A stretch of 64,000 nucleotides of DNA, taken from NCBI RefSeq assembly GCF_051859565.1, contig NZ_JBHYFK010000002.1, positions 62,001-126,000 on the forward strand, read 5' to 3'. Shown in pieces: positions 9,401 to 17,157 of this stretch; position 1 is the first letter of the stretch; each line of letters opens with the position of its first letter. The notes beneath the pieces are model-generated. The model had not been told where the DNA came from. It was given only the letters and a program-made list of their open reading frames with translations, and made no database searches. The translations under genes were made by a program, and so were the position numbers. Source of the stretch: Glycocaulis sp051859565. GTDB lineage: Bacteria > Pseudomonadota > Alphaproteobacteria > Caulobacterales > Maricaulaceae.

Positions 9401-9567
9401 GCCTGCAGCGCTATGCGGCGAAGTTCGCTGACTCCGGGCACCCTTATGAAAGCCAGCCCCGAAGCAAATGGGTCAATCGCTATGGCGATTACGATCATCT
9501 CGCCCGGCGGGCTGAATGGTCGACCGCCCCGGATGCCGACAATCCGGATGCGGAGGATAGGTCATGA
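6472..9567 (+). CDS. addB: Double-strand break repair protein AddB (alphaproteobacterial type)
   Basis: AddB is the second subunit of the AddAB helicase-nuclease that processes DNA ends for RecA-mediated repair. The 1031-residue protein begins with an inactivated helicase-like domain (TVLLPTRRAGRALGEAF) and ends with a RecB-type nuclease domain, with DRIDLR followed by EVIDYKTG at about residues 886-903 (the PD-(D/E)XK catalytic core). I see only a few scattered cysteines and not the four that hold a [4Fe-4S] cluster in Bacillus AddB. The ATG at 6472 overlaps the murU stop by four bases; a longer open frame from 6328 is out of keeping with this. Its own stop overlaps addA. Confidence 0.93.
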   Translation: MSEPPGIFDTPSPRVFTLAPAADFLKSLARTLVAEFPDPEALAGVTVLLPTRRAGRALGEAFSAIQAENGISAAILPLIRPLGDVDADEPPFEPGELEHLALPAISAARRRFELASLILAREEAARREMTPDGALVLADALAGLLDELASEEITGLGALEDPAVRAALPADRQEAALFLDIVLEQWPLHLKALGLTDPAARRSTLLNALADRWQESPPPGPVIAAGSTGSIPASAHLLRVVAGLDRGAVVLPGFAGFMDEASWKAIDEGHPQRAMKALIGSIGIGRNDVKEWPLAPVRVAQETSSPDRHEARAQARARLITEALRPADETADWLKRIGVLSEAWGGDVVGLGIHGLSTIEARDPASEARAIALALRETLETPGRTAMVVTPDRALARRITTEMSRFGVELDDSAGEALSDTAPGAFLMRVLECAGDPGSALALAALWASPLFALGEKRPALMADIADMERQTLRGRRPGKSFADVMARVETGKTPRWLEIIARIEGALAPLLALEGDQPARSFAQALAQSAENLAASDTLPGADRLWAGEAGDSAAGLMREFLDEAEALPPLSLRAFTRVFLETARGRRVRPRSGTHPRLALLGPLEARLLHADRVILAGLNEGVWPQKLGSDPFLSRPMRKSAGLPPPERRLGLAAHDFAELACLPDVILTRSSSADGAPTVASRWLWRLQTLTRGALGAETAGEALEPAYDYLALGARLDQPDAPTQIAEPLPRPPVEARPTSLSVTAIEKWVRDPYYIYAQRILELDVLDPLDREPGHAERGTAWHSALEHWVKELGDRPKLPDDAVETLILLGETALLEAGFTESEMAVELARFAHSARWMVEAEARRRSEGSLPVAATIEERGTLSLSAGGRDFVLSGKPDRIDLRAGQYEVIDYKTGSMPGVDEVLAGFAPQMPLLGAIVRAGGFKDVPPKALGGFVYLNVKGTKKPGEERRIQSKEGLDVDALADQALERLQRYAAKFADSGHPYESQPRSKWVNRYGDYDHLARRAEWSTAPDADNPDAEDRS

Positions 9568-12500
9568 GTGCGCCCGGCTTTGATCCTGCCGTCGCGGCTT
9601 CCGCCACCACCGCGCAGCGCGCGGCGGCCGATCCGCGCGCCAGCGTGTTCGTGGAGGCCAATGCAGGCTCGGGCAAGACGCGCGTGCTGGTGGACCGGGT
9701 GGCACGCCTGCTGCTGGAAGGCGTGCCGCCGGACCGCATCTTGTGCGTGACCTTCACCAAGGCGGCGGCGGGCGAGATGCAGACCCGGCTCTTCCTCAAG
9801 CTGGGCGACTGGTCTGTCATGGCCGACGAAAAGCTTCGCGCCGAACTGCAAAAGCTGACCGGCGAGGAGGCTGAGCCGGACGCGGGGCGTCTTGCCGAGG
9901 CGAGAAAGCTGTTTGCGCGCGCGCTGGAAACGCCGGGCGGGCTGAAAGTGCAGACCTTGCATGCGTTCTGCGACTCGCTGCTGCGCCAGTTTCCGCTGGA
10001 GGCCGGGCTGCCGCCGGGCTTTGCCACACAGGAAGACGCCCAGAGCGCGCGGGTGCGCCGCGAAGCAGAACTGCGCCTCTATGAGACAGCCCGGCGCGAC
10101 CGGGGAGGCGCGCTTGCAATGGCCATCGAGGCCATCACCGTGCGCGCCGGACCGACTGGCTTTGAGGAGATATTCAAAAAGGCCGCACACCAGCGCCATC
10201 GCTTGTCGGAGCTGTTTGAACGGGCGCAGGGCGAAGGTCCGCTGATCGCCGAGGCTGCACGCCTGCTGGGCATTGATCCGGATACGGATGAGGTGTGCCT
10301 GAAGGCCGGTTTCATTGCCGGGCTGGATCTGGATGCCGTGCAAAGATGCGCTGACGCGATAGCGGCATCCACGGCCAAACATGCCGAAGCGGACGCGGAC
10401 AAACTCTACGCGCCCCTGCGTCTTGCGCGGGCGGGGGAGGTGGACCGCGCCTTCGATGCCTATTGCGGTTTCATGCTGACAGGAACCGGCACGTTGCGCG
10501 CCTCGCTCTTTGTGAAGAGTGCGGGCGAGGCCTGCCCGGAGCTGATTGGTCTTTTCGGTCCGGAGGGCAGCGAACGGGCGCGCATGGAGACGGTACTGCG
10601 CCAACTGACGGCTACGCGCCTGCACGTCCTGACATCGGCAAGCCTCACCCTCGCGCGGGCCTTTCTCACTGAGTATGAACGGCTTTTGACACGCGAGCGG
10701 GCGGTGGATTTCGCCGATCTGGTGGTGCGGGCCTCGCGCCTTCTCGGCACCGCCGAGATGGCGGCCTGGGTGCGCTACAAGCTCGATGGCGGGCTGGAGC
10801 ATATCCTTGTGGACGAGGCGCAGGACACCGCGCCCGAACAATGGGATGTCATCGATGCTCTGTCGGCGGAGTTTTTTGCCGGAGAGGGCCGGGAACGGAC
10901 GGGTGCGCTTGCCCGCACCGTGTTCTGCGTGGGCGATGAGAAGCAGTCCATCTATTCCTTCCAGAACGCTGATCCGGCCCGCTTCATGGCGCAAGGCACC
11001 AAGCTTGCCGGCCTCGCCGAAGGCGCGCAGCTGGAGTTTGTGAAGCCGGAGCTGAAAACCTCCTTCCGCTCCGCGCCGGAAGTGCTGGAAGCGGTCGATC
11101 TCGCCTTTGCCGATATTCGCGAGAGTCTGGAAACCAAATTCCTGCCCGCCGCACCGGAAACCAAGCTGCAGGATGACCGCGAACAGACGGTGGAGGTCGC
11201 GCCAGCCGCCGGCACCCAGCCCTTCATGGCCTATCGCGGGCACGAGGCGGCGCGGCGTGGCACGCCGGGCTGCGTGGAGATTTGGCCGGTCACGCCTCGA
11301 CTGCCCAAGGGCGAGGATGACAGCCTTGATGAGGAGGCCGCCGGCCCGGTCGACAGGGCCCGGTACAACTCCCCGCGCAACCAGCTTGCAGAAGCGGTGG
11401 CGCAGGAGATCGCCAGCATTATCGAACGCGGTGATGCGGTGTGGGAGGAGAAGCCGGAATGGCACCAGCGGGCGGCAACGCCGGGCGATGTCGTCATACT
11501 GGTGCGCAAGCGCGGCGGGCTGTTCATGGAGATCATCCGTCAGCTGAAAATCCGGAATGTGCCGGTGGCGGGCGCGGACCGTATGGTTCTGCCCGATCAG
11601 CTCGTCGTGCAGGACATGCTGTCGCTGGCCCGTTTTGCCCTGCAGCCGGGCGATGACCTGGCGCTGGCCGAAGTGCTCAAAGGCCCGGCCTTCCATCCGG
11701 TAGGCGCAGAGGCGCCGCCGATTGACGACGATGTGCTGTTCCGCCTCGCCCACAAGCGAAAAGGCTCGCTCTGGGAGGCGCTCCAGCGCAGCGATGATCC
11801 CGCGCTCAGCGACGCGATAACGGCGCTAAAGGCTTTGCGCGGGCGCGTCGATACGCTGACCCCTTATGCCTTCTTCGCCAGGTTTTTGAGTGAGGCGTCC
11901 GATACTGGCGAAAGCCGCGCGGCGCGCATTTATGCGCGCCTGCGTGAGGAGGCGCGCGATCCGCTGGAGGAGTTCCTCTCCCGCGCGCTCGCCCATGAGC
12001 GCGAAGGCGCGCCTTCGCTTGCCCGTTTCATCGATGCCATCACCCGCTCCGATAGCGAGCTGAAGCGTGACCCCGAAGGCGGGCGCAACGAGGTGCGCGT
12101 GATGACCGTGCATGCCGCCAAGGGGCTGGAGGCGCCTATCGTCTTCCTGCCCGATACGACCAGTCCGGCTTCCGGCCGCCATCCGCTGATCGAGGATCAC
12201 GAGGAAAGCGGGCTGCTCTGGTCTGAGAATGACAGCTTTGCGCCCGACATCATCACCGCGCTGCGGGACGCCTGGAAGAAGGATCAGGAGCACGAATCCC
12301 TCCGCCTGCTCTATGTGGCGATGACGCGTGCGCGTGACCGGCTGATTGTCTGTGGCCATGCCCATGGAAACGCCAAAGAGCCAACGCCGGAGAGCTGGTA
12401 TGGCCGTCTCGCCGCCGCCTGGCAGGGTGAAGGCTGGCGCAGCGCAGAGACGGCGATTGACGCCATTGCGGCCCTTTATGAATGGGAAAATCCTGTGCAG

Positions 12501-13253
12501 GCCCGGCGCTATGGCGTGGACGTTCACCCGGCCCTGAAGAAGGCGGACGAGAAGGACAGGCGTGTCGCCGATCCCATCTGGCTGCGCACGCCAGCCGCGC
12601 CGGAAACCATTGCCGCGCGCGCCATCGCCCCCTCACGCCTTCTGGCCGGGCTGGAGGCCGGGGGAGAGCCTGCTGGCCTTTCTCCACTTGCAGCAGGCGG
12701 ACGGGCGCGTTTCCTGCGCGGTACACTCATTCACAAGCTTTTGCAGACCTTGCCTGATCTGCCACCCGCCGGGCGCGCCGATGCAGCGGCCCGCCTGCTG
12801 GCCCGTCATCAGGAGCTGGATGAGGCGGAGCGCGCCGCGATTGCACGCGAAGCGCTGGCGGTTCTGGCGGACCCGCAGTTTGCGCCTCTGTTCGGTCCCG
12901 GTTCACGCGCCGAGGTGTCGCTGAGTGGCACTGCGCCGGGCCTGCCGCCGGGTGTGCGCGTCAACGGCCAGGTGGACCGGCTGCTGGTCACGCCGGAGGC
13001 CGTGCTGGTGGTGGATTTCAAGACCAACCGCCCGCCGCCCGACAAGGTAGACGATGTGGCATCGGCCTATCTGGCGCAGATGGCAGCCTACCGGGCATTG
13101 TTGCGCGTGCTCTACCCGGGCCGGGCCGTGCGCTGCGCGCTGGTGTGGACGGACGCAGGCCGCCTTATGGAGCTGCCCGATGCAGCCATGGACGCGGCGC
13201 TGGAGCTGGCCGCGCAGCCCGGCGCGCTTGACCGTGGGGGAGCGGCTTCCTAG
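9564..13253 (+). CDS. addA: Double-strand break repair helicase AddA
   Basis: AddA is the motor subunit: a UvrD/Rep-family 3'-5' helicase with a C-terminal nuclease. The 1229-residue protein shows Walker A in EANAGSGKTRVLVDRV (about residues 30-45), the LTFTK-like motif as CVTFTKAAA, motif II as ILVDEAQDT, and later VMTVHAAKGLEAPIVFLPD and LLYVAMTRARDRL (motifs V and VI). The nuclease core reads DRLLV followed by LVVDFKTNRPP near residue 1150. The start overlaps the addB stop (ATGA). The gene is followed after 74 bases by trxA, whose own ribosome binding site is good, so trxA may be partly independent. Confidence 0.95.
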   Translation: MSAPGFDPAVAASATTAQRAAADPRASVFVEANAGSGKTRVLVDRVARLLLEGVPPDRILCVTFTKAAAGEMQTRLFLKLGDWSVMADEKLRAELQKLTGEEAEPDAGRLAEARKLFARALETPGGLKVQTLHAFCDSLLRQFPLEAGLPPGFATQEDAQSARVRREAELRLYETARRDRGGALAMAIEAITVRAGPTGFEEIFKKAAHQRHRLSELFERAQGEGPLIAEAARLLGIDPDTDEVCLKAGFIAGLDLDAVQRCADAIAASTAKHAEADADKLYAPLRLARAGEVDRAFDAYCGFMLTGTGTLRASLFVKSAGEACPELIGLFGPEGSERARMETVLRQLTATRLHVLTSASLTLARAFLTEYERLLTRERAVDFADLVVRASRLLGTAEMAAWVRYKLDGGLEHILVDEAQDTAPEQWDVIDALSAEFFAGEGRERTGALARTVFCVGDEKQSIYSFQNADPARFMAQGTKLAGLAEGAQLEFVKPELKTSFRSAPEVLEAVDLAFADIRESLETKFLPAAPETKLQDDREQTVEVAPAAGTQPFMAYRGHEAARRGTPGCVEIWPVTPRLPKGEDDSLDEEAAGPVDRARYNSPRNQLAEAVAQEIASIIERGDAVWEEKPEWHQRAATPGDVVILVRKRGGLFMEIIRQLKIRNVPVAGADRMVLPDQLVVQDMLSLARFALQPGDDLALAEVLKGPAFHPVGAEAPPIDDDVLFRLAHKRKGSLWEALQRSDDPALSDAITALKALRGRVDTLTPYAFFARFLSEASDTGESRAARIYARLREEARDPLEEFLSRALAHEREGAPSLARFIDAITRSDSELKRDPEGGRNEVRVMTVHAAKGLEAPIVFLPDTTSPASGRHPLIEDHEESGLLWSENDSFAPDIITALRDAWKKDQEHESLRLLYVAMTRARDRLIVCGHAHGNAKEPTPESWYGRLAAAWQGEGWRSAETAIDAIAALYEWENPVQARRYGVDVHPALKKADEKDRRVADPIWLRTPAAPETIAARAIAPSRLLAGLEAGGEPAGLSPLAAGGRARFLRGTLIHKLLQTLPDLPPAGRADAAARLLARHQELDEAERAAIAREALAVLADPQFAPLFGPGSRAEVSLSGTAPGLPPGVRVNGQVDRLLVTPEAVLVVDFKTNRPPPDKVDDVASAYLAQMAAYRALLRVLYPGRAVRCALVWTDAGRLMELPDAAMDAALELAAQPGALDRGGAAS

Positions 13254-13327
13254 GTGTACGGGCATCAAGGCTGGCCAGCGTGCCGATATCCGGGCGCTGG
13301 CTGATAACCTTCCAAGGGAGAAAGCCC

Positions 13328-13648
13328 ATGTCGACCAAAGCGGTGTCTGACGATTCTTTCGAAGCCGATGTTCTCAAGGCGGGTGGCCCCGTGCTTGTGG
13401 ATTTCTGGGCCGAGTGGTGCGGGCCGTGCAAGCAGATCTCGCCTGCACTCGACCAGATCGCTTCCGAGCACTCCGGCAAGATCACGGTCGCCAAGGTGAA
13501 TATCGACGAGAATCCGATGACGCCGGGCAAGTATGGCGTGCGCGGCATCCCTACCCTGATGATCTTCAATAATGGCGAGCTGGTCTCCACCAAGGTGGGC
13601 GCCATGGCCAAAGGCAAGATCGAGGAATGGATCAACGCGACGATCTAG
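13328..13648 (+). CDS. trxA: Thioredoxin
   Basis: This 106-residue protein has the thioredoxin active site WCGPC (Cys31 and Cys34), DFWAEW ahead of it, and the cis-proline segment GIPTLMIF. It reduces disulfides in the cytosol and is recharged by thioredoxin reductase, which is not in the window. Start ATG 13328 is preceded by AAGGGAG with a normal spacing; an upstream in-frame ATG at 13280 has no such site. It is the last gene of the tsaE-to-trxA run and is closed by a strong intrinsic terminator. Confidence 0.96.
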   Translation: MSTKAVSDDSFEADVLKAGGPVLVDFWAEWCGPCKQISPALDQIASEHSGKITVAKVNIDENPMTPGKYGVRGIPTLMIFNNGELVSTKVGAMAKGKIEEWINATI

Positions 13649-13671
13649 GCTTCTCGCTTATCGGCGATTTG

Positions 13672-13703
13672 AAAAACCCCGGACGGTGACGTCCGGGGTT
13701 TTT
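13672..13703 (+). terminator. Intrinsic terminator of trxA
   Basis: A perfect stem pairs AAAAACCCCGGACG (13672-13685) with CGTCCGGGGTTTTT (13690-13703) around a GTGA loop, and the T-run follows the GC-rich arm. It ends the long operon. Confidence 0.92.
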
Positions 13704-13724
13704 GTTTGGTTATGCGATGAATGT

Positions 13725-13845
13725 GGTGTCCTCCCCCGTTTACGGGGGAGGTGTCAGCGTAGCTGACGGAGGGGGGAAACTTTTCTTTTCAAAATCCCCC
13801 CCTCGGTCCTTCGGACCACTCCCCCCGCAAGCGGGGGGAGACATC
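13725..13845. repeat. Multi-hairpin intergenic repeat element, copy A
   Basis: This 121-base element lies between trxA and pyrF. In order it holds a CTCCCCC-GTTTAC-GGGGGAG hairpin, a second hairpin GTCAGC-GTA-GCTGAC (13753-13767), a long G8/C8-type stem (13769-13776 with 13797-13804) around an AT-rich loop, the tight hairpin GGTCCTTCGGACC (13805-13817) and a last hairpin CTCCCCCCGCAAGCGGGGGGAG. The ends read GGTGTC and GACATC. A second copy lies at 23027-23144 with the same architecture. It encodes no protein. It looks like a dispersed REP- or MITE-like element; I cannot name its family. Confidence 0.85.
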
Positions 13846-13873
13846 GCGTAGGCCATGACAGTCAGGGACTCTT

Positions 13874-14563
13874 TTAAACCCCCGCCATCTCTGCATTGAT
13901 GGCCAGCGCGGCTTCTCGCGGATCGGGCGCGGCATTGACGGGGCGGCCAACCACGATGCGCGTGGCGCCCATCCGAATGGCGTCTGCGGGCGTGGCGATG
14001 CGCGCCTGATCGTCTGCCGCGCTGCCCGCCGGGCGGATCCCGGGCGTAACAATGTCAAAGCCGTCTCCGAAACGCGCGCGCAGTTCTTCGGCCTCGTGGG
14101 CGGAGGCGATGACGCCATCGCAGCCCGCTTCGAGCGCCTGCTCGGTGCGCATCAGCACCAGATCGCGCGCGCCATAGGCAAAGCCCATCTCTTTGAGCAT
14201 GGCGTCGTCATAGGAGGTCATCACGGTGACGGCGAGGAGCTTTAACCCTGTGCCCTCGCGGCCCTTGTGCGCGGCGCGCATGACCGGCGGTTCGGCATGG
14301 ATGGTGAGGTAATCAGCCCCTGACGGCGCGATGGAACGCGTGGCCTTTTCCACCGTGGCGGAGATGTCGTGCAGCTTGAAATCCAGGAAGACGCCGTGCC
14401 CGGCACTTTTAAGCTCCCGGCACAGATCCATCCCGCCGAGCGGAAAAAGCTGCAGGCCGATCTTGTAGAAGCAGCCCGCATCGCCAATCGCCGCGACCAG
14501 GTTTTTGGCCCCTTCAATCGTTGGCAGGTCCAGCGCGGTGATCAGACGGGCATCGGCGCTCAC
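13874..14563 (-). CDS. pyrF: Orotidine 5'-phosphate decarboxylase
   Basis: PyrF decarboxylates OMP to UMP, the last step of pyrimidine synthesis. The 229-residue protein has the catalytic DFKLHDI segment (Asp-Lys-x-x-Asp) and the C-terminal TPGIRP and GATRIVVGRP phosphate-binding segments. It starts with GTG at 14563, overlapping the stop of the upstream SDR gene (GTGA), so the two are co-translated on the minus strand. The repeat element lies beyond its stop. Confidence 0.95.
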   Translation of the reverse strand: MSADARLITALDLPTIEGAKNLVAAIGDAGCFYKIGLQLFPLGGMDLCRELKSAGHGVFLDFKLHDISATVEKATRSIAPSGADYLTIHAEPPVMRAAHKGREGTGLKLLAVTVMTSYDDAMLKEMGFAYGARDLVLMRTEQALEAGCDGVIASAHEAEELRARFGDGFDIVTPGIRPAGSAADDQARIATPADAIRMGATRIVVGRPVNAAPDPREAALAINAEMAGV

Positions 14564-15390
14564 GGGTTCGCTCCTCCGGCCCGCGCGGTCATCCGCCTTT
14601 CCTGTGCCCGCATGATGGCCCGGCCCAACGGGTCAGGCAGCACTTTCGACATCGCAGTGAGGAATTTGTACCAGGCGCCCGGCACGCGCAGCACGATGCC
14701 GCGCTCCACCGCGTCATACCCGGCGGTAGCCACTTCCTCGGCGGTCAGCATCCAGAATTTTGGCATTTGCGAGACAGTCGCCCGCGCGCCGTTCACATCA
14801 TGAAATTCAGACCAGGTGTAGCCCGGCGCGACCGCGCTCACATGCACGTTCTTGCCCGCCAGCTCCAGATGGAGGGCTTCGGAGAATTTGATGAGCAGGC
14901 TCTTGGCGCCAGGATAGAGCGTGCCGGAAAAGCGGGTATGCGCGTTCGCGCTCGGCAGAAGGGCCGAGACCGACGACACGTTGATGATCCGGCCAAAGCC
15001 ACGCTCCGCCATGCCCGGCGCCACCAGATGGGCGAGCGCAAGATAGTTGGTGACCATGAGCTGCAGGAAGCGGGCCTGGTCGGTCCATTTCGTCTCTGTG
15101 AAATGGCCAGGCTGACCGGCGCCCGCATTATTGACCAGGCCATCAATCTGGCGGCCGGCATCCTCAACCGCCTTGACGATCTCCTTGGGCGCGTTTGCCT
15201 TGGAGAGGTCGACCGGGATGATGAGGCTGTCCACGCCAAAGCGGGCCTTCATCTCCTCGGCGAGCTCTTTCAGCCTGTCCTCCCGGCGGGCGACAAGGGC
15301 CAGATCCCAGCCCTTGCTGGCAAATTGCCGCGCGAAGGCCGCCCCGATTCCTGACGAGGCTCCAGTTACAACCACCAGACGGCGGGCCAT
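14560..15390 (-). CDS. Short-chain dehydrogenase/reductase (SDR)
   Basis: This 276-residue SDR has TGASSGIG at residues 9-16, NNAG at 87-90, a serine-bearing NVSSVS segment and YPGAK with Tyr159 and Lys163. It belongs to the group of SDRs with a longer C-terminal part, often annotated as SDR family NAD(P)-dependent oxidoreductase; the substrate is not evident. It is upstream of pyrF on the same strand with a four-base overlap. The link to pyrF looks like transcriptional packing rather than a shared pathway. Confidence 0.85.
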   Translation of the reverse strand: MARRLVVVTGASSGIGAAFARQFASKGWDLALVARREDRLKELAEEMKARFGVDSLIIPVDLSKANAPKEIVKAVEDAGRQIDGLVNNAGAGQPGHFTETKWTDQARFLQLMVTNYLALAHLVAPGMAERGFGRIINVSSVSALLPSANAHTRFSGTLYPGAKSLLIKFSEALHLELAGKNVHVSAVAPGYTWSEFHDVNGARATVSQMPKFWMLTAEEVATAGYDAVERGIVLRVPGAWYKFLTAMSKVLPDPLGRAIMRAQERRMTARAGGANP

Positions 15391-15461
15391 GGCATCGCTC
15401 CTTGTACTGTCCGCATTGCGCGGAAAGTGGCGATGCCCGGCCGCCTTGTCCAGATCAGGTG

Positions 15462-16802
15462 TTAGCGGCCTGCACTGCAGGCCTCGGCAATGATCTCTCC
15501 CGCCCCATCGGCGATGAGGGCCAATGCATCGGGCGACATGGCGTGCGGGGCGCTGACATACTCAGCCGGAGAGCCGGTTTCGCTGGCCTGAAAGAGATGG
15601 TTCACGCCCGGCACGGTGGCGAGGGTGGTAGGCAGTCCGGCGCGCGCCTCGCGCATGCGCTGCGCATTCACCTCGGCTAGAACCTGAAGGTCATTTCCGG
15701 CGAACATGCCGAGCACTGGCCTGTCATAGCCGGCGAGGGCGGCGGCAGGGTCAAGCGCAGCGGCTTCCTGTACGTATTGCTGGCCCCAGAAGGCGGCCTG
15801 CTGGCGGGCGGCCTCTGCAGGGATGCCGTGCGCGATGAAGGCCGCTTTCACGGCCTCCACAGCCTCGCCCGGCGGGGAGGCGCGCAACGCTTCCAGCATG
15901 GCCAGCTGGCGGGCGCGCGTTGCCTCGATGACCTCCTCGCTGGCGCCCGTTACGCGGTTCATCGCTTCGCCCTGCTCCAGCAGGGTCTCCTCCAGCGTTC
16001 CGGCTTGCGGGGCCAGCGCGATGATGAAATCGGGCTGGCTGGCATCTGGCAGCAGGAAGGCGATAATGCCGCCCTCAGAATGGCCCAGAATGCCGGTGCA
16101 GCGCGCGTCCACGCCGTCTGCCGCGCGCAGGAAGGCCAGTGCCGCGCCTGCGTCCGAGCCCAGTTCGTGCGGGCCGGTGGCCGGGGTGTTGTCCGAGCCG
16201 CCCATGCCCCGGTCATCAAGGCGCAGGCTGGCAATGCCGGCCTCAGCCAATGCCTCGGAGAGCACGGCAAAAATCCGGTGATTGCCGATGGTGACATCGC
16301 GGTCCTGGCTGCCCGACCCGTTCAGCATCAGCACGGCCGGGTGCGGGCCATCGCCCTCCGGCAGGCGCAGCGTACCGGCAAGACGTACGCCTGCATCGAC
16401 GAAGACTTCGCTTTCGCCTGGGGCCAGTTCCGGCCCGGTGGCTTCGACCGCGCCGCGCGCCATCTCCAGCGGAAACTCTGCCCCGCCCTGCGAGAACGTG
16501 CCGGCAAGCCGCCCCTCAGTCAGGGTGGCGATATAGCGCGCGCCCATCGCCGCCATCTGAAGATCGATCTGCGGATACTCAACGTCCAAGTTCGAGACCG
16601 GGATGGCCGCGCCGCCCTGATCGACCGAAACCATGACAGCGCTATAACCGTCCTCGTTTTCCTCGATGCGCAGTTCCAGGCGCAGCTGCGCCGCGCCTAC
16701 ATCAAGCACCCCATTCCACACGCCTGAAAAGCGCTCATCACGCGCTTGCGCGCCGGCCGTGATGGCGATGACGGTCAGCACCGCCAGAATTGTCCGTACC
16801 AT
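15462..16802 (-). CDS. Secreted alpha/beta hydrolase
   Basis: This 446-residue protein has a Sec signal peptide (cleavage likely after AGAQA at residue 20), an N-terminal beta-rich domain of about 110 residues, then an alpha/beta-hydrolase domain with the nucleophile elbow GHSEGG (Ser242), an oxyanion/HGG-like NGSGSQDRD and a late histidine in GVNHLF. It resembles the bacterial acyl-CoA thioester hydrolase/BAAT-like and dienelactone-type secreted hydrolases, but the substrate is unknown. GGGAGGAA lies just ahead of the start. It is divergent from the SdpR-like regulator, and the shared 73-base gap holds palindromes that could control both. Confidence 0.82.
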   Translation of the reverse strand: MVRTILAVLTVIAITAGAQARDERFSGVWNGVLDVGAAQLRLELRIEENEDGYSAVMVSVDQGGAAIPVSNLDVEYPQIDLQMAAMGARYIATLTEGRLAGTFSQGGAEFPLEMARGAVEATGPELAPGESEVFVDAGVRLAGTLRLPEGDGPHPAVLMLNGSGSQDRDVTIGNHRIFAVLSEALAEAGIASLRLDDRGMGGSDNTPATGPHELGSDAGAALAFLRAADGVDARCTGILGHSEGGIIAFLLPDASQPDFIIALAPQAGTLEETLLEQGEAMNRVTGASEEVIEATRARQLAMLEALRASPPGEAVEAVKAAFIAHGIPAEAARQQAAFWGQQYVQEAAALDPAAALAGYDRPVLGMFAGNDLQVLAEVNAQRMREARAGLPTTLATVPGVNHLFQASETGSPAEYVSAPHAMSPDALALIADGAGEIIAEACSAGR

Positions 16803-16825
16803 GTGTGTTCCTCCCTGTATGACCC

Positions 16826-16863
16826 TATAATTAGCATTGCAGCTAATTAGTGCATAGGCTAAT
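16826..16863. promoter_or_regulatory. Divergent promoter with palindromic operator for the SdpR-like repressor
   Basis: The gap between the hydrolase and the ArsR-type regulator has a perfect TATAAT (16826-16831) fused to an inverted repeat ATTAGC-N6-GCTAAT (16830-16847), followed by an overlapping ATTAG-N8-CTAAT (16846-16863). The three TTAG/CTAA half sites in an otherwise GC-rich region suit a dimeric winged-helix repressor. Assigning it to the adjacent regulator is inference. Confidence 0.6.
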
Positions 16864-16875
16864 TAAAAGCCTGTC

Positions 16876-17157
16876 ATGGATGTATTTGATGCTCTTGCTC
16901 ACCCCGTCCGCCGGGACGTGCTCCGCCTCCTGCGCGGCGGGCCGATGAGCGCTGGCGATCTGGCCGGTCATTTTGACGTGTCCAAGCCGACCATGTCGCG
17001 CCATTTCGCGACGCTGAAGGAGGCAGGCCTCATCCAGGCGGAGAAGACCGGCCAGACCATCCGCTACAGGCTGAACACCAGCGTTGCTGACGAAGCGGTG
17101 GCGCTGGTCATGGGGCTTCTGGGGCCGCGTAACAGGAAAGGGAGTGCAGAAGAATGA
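16876..17157 (+). CDS. ArsR-family winged-helix regulator, SdpR-like
   Basis: This 93-residue protein is a small ArsR/SmtB-fold DNA-binding protein (LAHPVRRDVLRLL, then the recognition helix SKPTMSRHFATLKEAGLI and the wing ending TIRYRLN). It lacks the cysteine/histidine sites of metal sensors, as in SdpR/YvbA autorepressors. The gene overlaps an SdpI-like membrane protein by four bases, the same pairing as Bacillus sdpR-sdpI, where SdpI titrates SdpR at the membrane. I see no Shine-Dalgarno sequence at ATG 16876. Palindromes just upstream are the likely operator. Confidence 0.87.
   Translation: MDVFDALAHPVRRDVLRLLRGGPMSAGDLAGHFDVSKPTMSRHFATLKEAGLIQAEKTGQTIRYRLNTSVADEAVALVMGLLGPRNRKGSAEE

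Noticed and set aside
9495..11753. Long minus-strand open frame opposite addA
   Set aside because: Its composition (His, Arg, Gln-rich) is what a high-GC antisense frame gives; the plus strand codes for clear AddA motifs.
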